A stretch of 12,765 bases of DNA, from NCBI GenBank assembly GCA_947631135.1, contig CANRKE010000033.1, positions 1 through 12,765 on the forward strand, given 5' to 3'. A model generated the notes under the pieces. It had not been told where the DNA came from. It saw nothing but the letters and a program-made list of their open reading frames with translations, and did no database searches. Each line of letters starts with the position of its first letter. Positions within the stretch are counted from its first letter, which is position 1. The position numbers were made by a program, and so were the translations under genes. Positions 7,293 through 12,765 of this stretch are shown here, piece after piece. This DNA is from an uncultured Bacilli bacterium (lineage in GTDB: Bacteria > Bacillota_I > Bacilli_A > RF39 > UBA660).

Positions 7293-7376
7293 ACATGTTT
7301 TTACTTCATATAACACTATTTTAAAATTTATAAAACTTTTTAACAAGTTACATTGAAAAAAAAGTAAAAAACATGT
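7293..7376. repeat. Spaced inverted repeat upstream of yidD
   Basis: ACATGTTTTTACTT (7293-7306) is the reverse complement of AAGTAAAAAACATGT (7362-7376) apart from one extra A, with 55 bases between. Each arm carries the palindrome ACATGT (7293-7298, 7371-7376). The right arm lies across the spacer and the edge of the -10 of the likely yidD promoter. It may be a pair of operator sites for a looping repressor; this is an inference. Confidence 0.55.
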
Positions 7377-7381
7377 AAAAT
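7353..7381 (+). promoter_or_regulatory. Probable yidD-lipoprotein promoter
   Basis: TTGAAA (7353-7358) and TAAAAT (7376-7381) each match consensus at 5 of 6 positions, with a 17-base spacer. The start would fall near 7388, immediately before the AGGTGAT ribosome site (7388-7394), so the leader is only about 12 bases. Confidence 0.6.
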
Positions 7382-7399
7382 GTATTTAGGTGATGCATT

Positions 7400-7624
7400 T
7401 TGAAAAAACTTTTAATTAAAATAATTGAGTTATATCAAAATAGTCCATTATCAAGTCACAGTTATTGTAGATATAATCCTACTTGTTCTGAATATATGAA
7501 AATCGCTATTTCAAGATTTGGAGTTTTTAAAGGTATAAGACTTGGTATTAAAAGAATATTAAAATGCAATCCAATAGGTGGTTACGGATTTGATCCTGTA
7601 CCTAACAAGAAGGAGGACTTATGA
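7400..7624 (+). CDS. yidD: Membrane protein insertion efficiency factor YidD
   Basis: 74-aa small protein of the YidD family, thought to sit at the inner face of the membrane and help the YidC insertase. The family core is clear: YCRYNPTCSEY (22-32), a basic amphipathic helix, and RILKCNPIGGYGFDPVP (52-68). The three family Cys are C23, C29 and C56. It starts at TTG (7400), with AGGTGAT (7388-7394) five bases upstream; the nearby ATG at 7393 is out of frame. It usually sits in the rpmH-rnpA-yidD-yidC cluster, but here that cluster is absent. It instead overlaps a lipoprotein gene by four bases (ATGA), so the two are very likely translationally coupled. Confidence 0.93.
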   Translation: MKKLLIKIIELYQNSPLSSHSYCRYNPTCSEYMKIAISRFGVFKGIRLGIKRILKCNPIGGYGFDPVPNKKEDL

Positions 7625-8490
7625 AAAAAGGATTATTGGGGATTGTTGTGGTTGCAAGTTTATTATTAGGTGGATGTTTTAAAAATGATAATATGGAAAA
7701 TATTGATATAGTTACTACATCTTATCCTATTAGATATATTGTTGATGCTTTATATAGTGATCATGCAAAAAGTATTACTAGCATATATCCATCAGAAATT
7801 AATATCAATAATTATAAGCTAAATAAAAAACAGCTAAATGATTATAGTCAAAATGATATGTTTATTTATAATGGTAAATCAAATGAACCAGAATATGCAA
7901 TAGAATTACTTAATTTAAATAAAAATATGAGAATAGTAGATGGAGCTAAGGGTATGGAATATACATATAAAGCTGAAGATTTATGGTTAGACCCATTCAA
8001 CTTTCTTATGCTTGCACAAAATATTAAAAGTGGATTTGGAGAATATATTAAAGATCCATATTTAATAAATGAAATTGAAAAAAAATATGATGAATTGAAT
8101 ATAAATGTATCAGAGTTAGATGTATCATATAAAGAAATGAGTGAAAATGCAGCTAACACTACTATAGTAGTACAAGATGATTTATGGAAATTCTTAGAAA
8201 AATATGATATTAATGTTATATCACTTGAACAAGAACAAGAATTATCTACTAAATCTTTATCTGATATAAAATCAATGATTAAAGATGGTACTATCGAATA
8301 TATATTTGTTACTGATGATGAAAAAGCTAATTCAACAACTCAAAAGTTACTTGATAGTAATGATAATCTTAAACTTGAATCACTTAATTCACTATCTAAT
8401 TTAAGTGATGAAGAAGAAAAAGAAGGTATGGATTATATAACTATTATGAATAGTAATATTGAAAAAATTAGAAAAGAATTATATAAATGA
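7621..8490 (+). CDS. ZnuA/TroA-fold lipoprotein with degenerate metal site
   Basis: 289-aa secreted lipoprotein. A signal peptide (1-18) ends in LLLGGC, with C19 the predicted lipidated Cys. The body follows the cluster-A-I metal-binding family (ZnuA, TroA, PsaA): a TTSYPIRYIVDALY opening, NDMFIYNG (78-85), WLDPFNF (122-128), a long linking helix, and a second lobe with FLEKYDINVISLE (191-203). By hand alignment the three metal-binding His of the family fall on N63, D120 and Q185, and the fourth acidic ligand on T231. The only His in the protein is H48. It is therefore unlikely to bind zinc or manganese in the usual way. No permease or ATPase gene adjoins it. It overlaps yidD by four bases, with its ribosome site AAGGAGG inside yidD, and ends at a strong terminator. 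A function in transport is not established. Confidence 0.8.
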   Translation: MKKGLLGIVVVASLLLGGCFKNDNMENIDIVTTSYPIRYIVDALYSDHAKSITSIYPSEININNYKLNKKQLNDYSQNDMFIYNGKSNEPEYAIELLNLNKNMRIVDGAKGMEYTYKAEDLWLDPFNFLMLAQNIKSGFGEYIKDPYLINEIEKKYDELNINVSELDVSYKEMSENAANTTIVVQDDLWKFLEKYDINVISLEQEQELSTKSLSDIKSMIKDGTIEYIFVTDDEKANSTTQKLLDSNDNLKLESLNSLSNLSDEEEKEGMDYITIMNSNIEKIRKELYK

Positions 8491-8511
8491 GGCATATGCT
8501 TCATTTTTTTT
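8485..8511 (+). terminator. Intrinsic terminator of the yidD-lipoprotein unit
   Basis: A 9-bp RNA stem (8485-8493 with 8498-8506, including one G-U pair) with a 4-base loop AUAU, running into eight T (8504-8511). The stem begins at the lipoprotein stop codon (TGA 8488-8490). This is the clearest terminator in the window. Confidence 0.9.
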
Positions 8512-8539
8512 AGTATTATTATTTTGAGGTGTACTACTT

Positions 8540-9331
8540 ATGAAAATTTATGCTCATAGGGGATTATCCAATGAATATCCTCCTAATTCAATAGAAGCTA
8601 TAAATAGTGCGATTAATAAAGATTATATTGATGGTGTTGAAATAGATATACGTATGACTAAAGATAAAAAATTTGTTGTATTTCATGATAAAAATATAAC
8701 CTGTCACTCAAATAATAATGGTTGTATTTATGATTATACTCTAGATGAATTAAAAAAAATGAATTTCAGGATTAGTTCTAGTGAATATTATACTAGAATA
8801 TTTAAAACAATAAATAAAAAATATGGTAAAAAAATAAGAAAAAGTATAAGAAAAATTAAAAAGAAAAAATATAAAATAACTACTTTAAATAAAGTCTTAG
8901 ATATTATTGGTAATAAAGAATTATTGATTGAAATTAAATCTAATTATGAATATGATTTTGATATATATGAATTTTATAATCTTATTAAAAGGTATACTGG
9001 AAAAAAAATATTTATCCAAAGTTTCAATAGAAAAATAATAGATAGATTAAAAGAAATTGATATAAATCTAAATTTAGGATTACTACTTACAATAAATAAT
9101 TTAGATTATAATAAACCATATGATTTTTATAGTATTGAATATTTAACAATTACAAAAAATAAAATTGATTCATATTTTATTAGGGAAAAATCAGTTAATT
9201 TATGGACTGTAAATTATATTGAACAATTAGATAAAATATCGGATAATACTAATGGTAAATTGAGTTTGGTAAATTATATTACTGACAATCCTAGTCTAAT
9301 TTATACATTTTTAAAAGATGCTTTGTATTAA
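8540..9331 (+). CDS. Glycerophosphodiester phosphodiesterase
   Basis: 263-aa GDPD-family enzyme, expected to split glycerophosphodiesters (for example glycerophosphocholine or lipoteichoic-acid-derived units) into glycerol 3-phosphate and an alcohol. Active-site features are H6-R7 in YAHRG, E34 and D36 in VEIDIRMT, H49 in FHD, and E131/K133 in LLIEIKS. The C-terminal landmarks are WTVN (222-225) and YITDNPS (246-252). The usual PENT near residue 15 reads PPNS. A strongly basic insert (about 92-112, KKIRKSIRKIKKKK) precedes the TTLNKVLD helix. There is no signal peptide or membrane segment, so it is probably cytoplasmic, perhaps bound to acidic membrane lipid through the basic insert. GAGGTG (8526-8531) lies eight bases before the ATG. 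No clear promoter lies in the 28 bases after the preceding terminator. Confidence 0.9.
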   Translation: MKIYAHRGLSNEYPPNSIEAINSAINKDYIDGVEIDIRMTKDKKFVVFHDKNITCHSNNNGCIYDYTLDELKKMNFRISSSEYYTRIFKTINKKYGKKIRKSIRKIKKKKYKITTLNKVLDIIGNKELLIEIKSNYEYDFDIYEFYNLIKRYTGKKIFIQSFNRKIIDRLKEIDINLNLGLLLTINNLDYNKPYDFYSIEYLTITKNKIDSYFIREKSVNLWTVNYIEQLDKISDNTNGKLSLVNYITDNPSLIYTFLKDALY

Positions 9332-9333
9332 AT

Positions 9334-10011
9334 TTATACATCTAATACTTCCACATCTTTTTCATTTTTGATTATTTCGTATATTTCATCACCATATTTA
9401 CCATATGTAGCTAATCCTATTCCTGGTATTTTTAATAACTCTTTTTTATTATCAATTGTTGTTGATGCAATACTTTTAAGAGATTTATCACTTATTACCA
9501 TACTCTCTTTTATATTTTCACTTTTACTCTTTAATTTTCTCCAATTTACTAATTTATCGTATATTGAATCATTATTTTTATTAGGTGTTTGTTCATTTTC
9601 AATATTATTATAATTTTTTAAAACTTTATTTAAAAACTTTTTAACTTGTTTATTATTTAATATATGATCTTCATCAAATTTCTTATGTGTTATTAAATCA
9701 TATCCATTAAGTAAACAATCTATAATCTCATCATCTGTTATTAAGTGTCTATATTTTTGTGGTTTATTATTTTCCCATTCTTTTAGTATATTTTCTTTTA
9801 TTATATGTTCAAAGTATTTATTATTTTCTGTATCTACATCGAAATAAAATGATGGAAATGAAAATATAGTTGCAAATCTTTCTCTAATTTTTTTAGGGAT
9901 TTCAGATCCATTAAGATATTCATCAATCATATCTTCAGTAATGCTTACAAATTCAGCTAATTCCTTTTTGCTCATCTTAGTAATAGATAAAATACATGAT
10001 ACTACAAACAT
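9334..10011 (-). CDS. HTH-HRDC domain protein
   Basis: 225-aa protein with two recognisable ends. Residues about 8-52 look like a Cro/CI (XRE) type helix-turn-helix (MSKKELAEFVSITEDMIDEYLNGSEIPKKI). Residues about 149-216 match the HRDC domain of RecQ helicases and RNase D: IYDKLVNWRK, VISDKSLKSIA, then the hairpin LLKIPGIG and YGDEIYEIIK. HRDC domains bind DNA or RNA. The middle (about 60-145) is charged, Asn-rich and unrecognised. No helicase or nuclease motif is present, so it is probably a nucleic-acid-binding regulator or adaptor. The start at 10011 has GAGGTG (10023-10018) upstream. It lies 39 bases downstream of uvrC on the same strand, probably in one operon, which suggests a DNA-repair link. 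It converges on the GDPD gene with stops two bases apart. Confidence 0.75.
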   Translation of the reverse strand: MFVVSCILSITKMSKKELAEFVSITEDMIDEYLNGSEIPKKIRERFATIFSFPSFYFDVDTENNKYFEHIIKENILKEWENNKPQKYRHLITDDEIIDCLLNGYDLITHKKFDEDHILNNKQVKKFLNKVLKNYNNIENEQTPNKNNDSIYDKLVNWRKLKSKSENIKESMVISDKSLKSIASTTIDNKKELLKIPGIGLATYGKYGDEIYEIIKNEKDVEVLDV

Positions 10012-10050
10012 ATTAACACCTCACATAAATTGATAACTATTCTACCATAA

Positions 10051-11841
10051 TTAATCTTTTTTATCAATATTAGATAATATATTTTTTAAATTTATTGCAA
10101 CTTCTTTAGGTATAATCTTCGATAACTCCTCAATTGATTGACTATTAATTTTTTTAATACTACCATATTTTTTAAGTAATTTCTTTTTCCTTACACTACC
10201 TATTCCTTCAATATTATCTAATATACTTTCTATCATTCCCTTACTTCTTATTTGTTTATGATAATTTATAGTAAAGTTATGAACCTCATCTTGCATTCTA
10301 GTTAAAAGATGGAATACATTGCTTGTTCTATCTAGTTTAATTATTTCATAATCACTATTCATAAGATCACTTGTTCTGTGTTTGTTATTTTTTACTAAAC
10401 CACATATTGGTATATTTATATTTAATTCTGATAATGTTTCTTTAGCTGCTTTTATTTGACTTTTACCACCATCTACTATTATTAAATCAGGAAATGGTTT
10501 ATTCTCTTTTAATAATCTAAAATATCTTCTGTATATTACTTCTTTCATAGTATGATAATCATCATTAACCTGATTAGTTATATTAAATTTTCTATATTCA
10601 TTTTTATTAGGTACTCCATCTATAAACACTACCATACCACTTACATTAAATGTTCCAAATAAGTTTGAATTGTCAAATATCTCTACTCTACTGAATTTAT
10701 CTATATTGAGTATATTACCAAGATTTTCATTTGCAAGTAATGTTCTTTCTTCTTCTTTTTTAATCAATTCAAATTTCTTATCTAAACTTATTTTAGCATT
10801 TTCCATTGCCATATCAACTAGTTTCTTTTTCTCTTTTCTTTTAGGTATAACTACTGATATTTCTAATACACTCTTTAAAAGATCTAAATCATCTTCTAAT
10901 ATTTCTGGTATTAATATTTCTTTAGGTTTAATATTATCTTTAGTATAAAAACGTGTTATAAACTCATGTAATTCTTCTTTTACATCATTATATAGTGGAT
11001 ATATACTAGCATCTCTTGATACTAACTTACCTCCCCTTATAAAGAATACTTGAAATGATATATATCCTTTATCTACATAATAACCAAATACATCTCTATT
11101 TATATTATCCGGTAATTCTACTTTTTGTTTTTGTAATACTATATTGATATAATCTATTAATTCTTTTAATTCTTGCGCTTTTTCAAAATTTAAATTGTTA
11201 GAAGCAACTTCCATATCATCATTTAATTTCTTTAATACTTCATCATAATTACCATTTAAAAACGATATTATATTATTTGTTAATTCATCTATTTTCTCTT
11301 TTGAAATCTTATTTTTACAATATCCTAAACATTCATTAATATGATAATATAAACATAGATTATCTTTCATAGTATTACATTTTCTTAATGGATATATTCT
11401 ATTGAGTAGATTAACTGTTTTTCTAGCTGCAACTACATTTGGATATGGACCAAATATTTTTTTATGAAGATTTTTCTTTTTATTGATATTTCTAACTACT
11501 AAAACTCTTGGATACTTTTCATTAGTAACTTCTATATATGGATATGATTTATCATCCCTAAGTAATATATTATATTTTGGATCATATTTCTTTATTAGGT
11601 TTATCTCTAGTATAAGAGCTTCTACTTCACTCGATGTAACTATATATTCAAAATCAGCAATGTTCTCAACTAGTTTTTTAGTCTTACCAGTTTGCTCTCT
11701 ATTAAAGTAACTGTTTAATCTTCTTTTTAATATCTTTGCTTTTCCAACATATATTACAGTTCCATTAATATCGTGCATTAAATAACACCCAGGTAATTCT
11801 GGTACAAGTTTTAATTTTTCTTTTATTAAACTATTATCCAT
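10051..11841 (-). CDS. uvrC: Excinuclease ABC subunit C
   Basis: 596-aa nuclease of nucleotide excision repair, which cuts the damaged strand on both sides of a lesion marked by UvrA and UvrB. Domains in order: GIY-YIG nuclease (about 14-92: GCYLMHD, VIYVGKAK, E80); a Cys block with C155, C163, C171 and C175, the positions reported to hold an iron-sulfur cluster in UvrC; a UVR motif binding UvrB (about 213-233); an RNase-H-like endonuclease (D390 in FDNSN, D457 in VDGGKSQ, H521 in DEVHNF); and a C-terminal helix-hairpin-helix DNA-binding domain (about 540-590, NIEGIGSVRKKKLLKKYG). All are intact and length is typical. The start is the ATG at 11841. The in-frame ATG at 11856 lies against the GGAGG ribosome site (11855-11851 region) and is rejected. 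It is divergent from the 11951 gene. Confidence 0.97.
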   Translation of the reverse strand: MDNSLIKEKLKLVPELPGCYLMHDINGTVIYVGKAKILKRRLNSYFNREQTGKTKKLVENIADFEYIVTSSEVEALILEINLIKKYDPKYNILLRDDKSYPYIEVTNEKYPRVLVVRNINKKKNLHKKIFGPYPNVVAARKTVNLLNRIYPLRKCNTMKDNLCLYYHINECLGYCKNKISKEKIDELTNNIISFLNGNYDEVLKKLNDDMEVASNNLNFEKAQELKELIDYINIVLQKQKVELPDNINRDVFGYYVDKGYISFQVFFIRGGKLVSRDASIYPLYNDVKEELHEFITRFYTKDNIKPKEILIPEILEDDLDLLKSVLEISVVIPKRKEKKKLVDMAMENAKISLDKKFELIKKEEERTLLANENLGNILNIDKFSRVEIFDNSNLFGTFNVSGMVVFIDGVPNKNEYRKFNITNQVNDDYHTMKEVIYRRYFRLLKENKPFPDLIIVDGGKSQIKAAKETLSELNINIPICGLVKNNKHRTSDLMNSDYEIIKLDRTSNVFHLLTRMQDEVHNFTINYHKQIRSKGMIESILDNIEGIGSVRKKKLLKKYGSIKKINSQSIEELSKIIPKEVAINLKNILSNIDKKD

Positions 11842-11863
11842 ATATTCTTCCTCCATATGTATT

Positions 11864-11872
11864 ATTCTAACA
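11864..11872 (-). promoter_or_regulatory. Possible uvrC promoter (extended -10)
   Basis: On the minus strand, TG, one base, then TAGAAT (11872-11864) forms an extended -10. No good -35 is seen. The start would be near 11857, just before the GGAGG ribosome site, and so downstream of or level with the rejected ATG at 11856. Confidence 0.4.
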
Positions 11873-11918
11873 ATTTTTTTTAACTTTGGGAATATTTTTA
11901 TTTAAATTTAATAAAATG

Positions 11919-11927
11919 TGTTATAAT
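11919..11927 (+). promoter_or_regulatory. Promoter of the 11951 gene (extended -10)
   Basis: TGTTATAAT (11919-11927) is a full extended -10 (TG, one base, TATAAT). The -35 region is only T/A-rich. Transcription would begin near 11934, about 17 bases before the ATG at 11951, mirroring the short leader proposed for uvrC. Confidence 0.55.
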
Positions 11928-11950
11928 GTATAATATGATAGGTGATAGGA

Positions 11951-12670
11951 ATGAATCGTACTGATGAAATTAATAGAATTTTTAATAAGGTAGATGAAAT
12001 ACGTGATAAAGTAGAATTTATGCTTGATGTAATTAATAATAAACAAAAAATAGATAGAGATAATTTATTTAAAAAAACTAAATGTAATGTTGGTACTACT
12101 TTAAATAATAAATTTGTTGAAATAGATAATTTATTTAAATCTAATAATATTGATTTTTATAATGATTCTATTTTAAAAAATATTATTGAAAGTGATTTAA
12201 TGAAGATGTGTAATGACACAATAAATATATTAAGTGAATATTTATTAGATTTAAATTTATATAATGATTATAAGTTTAAAACTTTAAATTTTTTAGGCTT
12301 TAGATCACGAAAAGAAAAAAAGCATGATAAAGAAAGAATTTATGAATTAAACTCTAAGCTATCTATTTATTTAAAACTTAATAATAGAATTAAGGAATAT
12401 AGTATTAAAGAAGATATTGTTGATAGTATTATTAGATATATTGATTATCATGGATATAAGTGGTATAAAAAGAATATTGGTACTATAGAAAAGATTGAAG
12501 ATGAATTAGATGCTTTATCATTTAATGAATTGGTATTTATATTAGAAAAAGAGTTAAAGAAAAAAAATTATATTGATATACTTCCTAATAGTGAATATGA
12601 TTTAAAAAAGAAGAAAAAGAAGAAATCGACTTTGAAAAAAGAAGAAATAATAATATTAAATAAAAAATAA
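11951..12670 (+). CDS. Hypothetical protein, 239 aa, unrecognised
   Basis: I do not recognise this protein. It is predicted to be almost wholly helical, soluble and charged, with no signal peptide or membrane segment. The N-terminal part (about 1-60) has heptad-like spacing (RTDEINRIFNKVDEIRDKV) that could form a coiled coil. The middle holds a basic patch (RSRKEKKHDKER), and residues near 155-165 contain an aromatic DYHGYKWYKK cluster. The tail is a poly-Lys run (seven Lys) followed by a KKEE-rich end, suggesting contact with nucleic acid or acidic membrane. I start it at the ATG at 11951; AGGTGAT lies just upstream and an in-frame GTG at 11942 is inside that site. It is divergent from uvrC. 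Downstream, after 20 bases, comes the probable IS terminus. No function is proposed. Confidence 0.75.
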   Translation: MNRTDEINRIFNKVDEIRDKVEFMLDVINNKQKIDRDNLFKKTKCNVGTTLNNKFVEIDNLFKSNNIDFYNDSILKNIIESDLMKMCNDTINILSEYLLDLNLYNDYKFKTLNFLGFRSRKEKKHDKERIYELNSKLSIYLKLNNRIKEYSIKEDIVDSIIRYIDYHGYKWYKKNIGTIEKIEDELDALSFNELVFILEKELKKKNYIDILPNSEYDLKKKKKKKSTLKKEEIIILNKK

Positions 12671-12689
12671 TATGGAGTTTTATTGATTA

Positions 12690-12765
12690 TGAAGTGTACC
12701 CAATAGAATAGACAAGTAAAAAAAAGGGAATGGTAATTTCAATAGAAATAATATAAACTGATATT
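12690..12765. mobile_element. Probable terminus of an IS3-family insertion sequence
   Basis: The sequence from 12690 (TGAAGTGTACCCAATAGAAT, then AGACAAG) fits the general shape of IS3-family, IS150-group terminal inverted repeats: TG at the tip, a TACCCA core, and AGACA about 22 bases in. A run of A and a GGGAATGG follow. The window ends before any transposase frame can be judged, so orientation and completeness are unknown. It lies 20 bases after the stop of the 11951 gene, in the kind of intergenic spot insertion sequences occupy. Confidence 0.4.

Noticed and set aside
7144..7356. Open frame on the plus strand across the rnc start and the intergenic gap
   Set aside because: It overlaps the rnc start and promoter, has no ribosome site and no recognisable domain.
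7866..8159. Open frame on the minus strand inside the lipoprotein gene
   Set aside because: It is antisense to a clearly coding frame and lacks start signals.
9313..9361. Inverted repeat AAAAGATG/CATCTTTT at the GDPD/HTH-HRDC junction as a shared terminator
   Set aside because: Eight pairs across a loop of more than 30 bases with competing small stems; too weak compared with the other two convergent junctions.
9368..9613. Open frame on the plus strand opposite the HRDC end
   Set aside because: It is antisense to the HRDC domain coding sequence; its hydrophobic text is what reverse-complemented charged codons give.
10670..10948. Open frames on the plus strand inside uvrC (also 11483-11710)
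   Set aside because: Both are shadows of uvrC with no ribosome site.
1..12765. Mycoplasma-type genetic code, suggested by the extreme AT content
   Set aside because: TGA ends three genes at sensible positions and Trp is encoded by TGG in conserved motifs such as WLDP and WTVN.

Overview
The window is a very AT-rich stretch of ordinary bacterial chromosome carrying 12 protein genes and no tRNA, rRNA or CRISPR array. Shine-Dalgarno sites are strong and uniform (GAGGTG, GGTGAT, GGAGG). Promoters are TTGACA/TATAAT-like, the lipoprotein has a Gram-positive type lipobox, and Arg is mostly AGA. UGA is a real stop (tgt, yidD and the lipoprotein gene all end in TGA) and Trp is TGG, which excludes the Mycoplasma code. 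I infer an AT-rich member of the Bacillota, probably an uncultured Bacilli/Erysipelotrichia-like lineage close to the Mollicutes. The species cannot be named from the sequence.

Layout. 1-499 is a non-coding stretch with a hairpin and possible gene debris, ending in a consensus promoter for an integral-membrane acyltransferase (500-1495, +). Converging on it is tgt-nusB (3014 to 1496, -), a translationally overlapping pair for tRNA queuosine modification and transcription antitermination. Divergent from tgt, through a promoter with a symmetric -10, is an unrecognised 259-aa protein (3123-3902, +). It converges on mutS (6461 to 3930, -), which follows rnc (7212 to 6550, -). Divergent from rnc is yidD plus a lipoprotein of the ZnuA/TroA fold (7400-8490, +), closed by a clear terminator. 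A glycerophosphodiester phosphodiesterase follows (8540-9331, +). It converges on a two-gene unit of uvrC and an HTH-HRDC protein (11841 to 9334, -). Divergent from uvrC is a second unrecognised protein (11951-12670, +). The last 75 bases look like the terminus of an IS3-family element.

The recognisable genes are housekeeping: mismatch repair (mutS), nucleotide excision repair (uvrC), RNA processing (rnc), tRNA modification (tgt), antitermination (nusB) and membrane-protein insertion (yidD). I see no complete new defence or mobile system. The points of interest are: a ZnuA-like lipoprotein that has lost all three metal-binding His and is coupled to yidD; an HTH-HRDC domain combination next to uvrC; a Tgt with an altered base-recognition loop; compact regulation by shared convergent terminators and a symmetric divergent promoter; and two orphan proteins.

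Five starts (nusB, mutS, rnc, uvrC and the 11951 gene) are placed a few codons inside the longest open frame, because the upstream in-frame GTG or ATG lies in or against the Shine-Dalgarno sequence.
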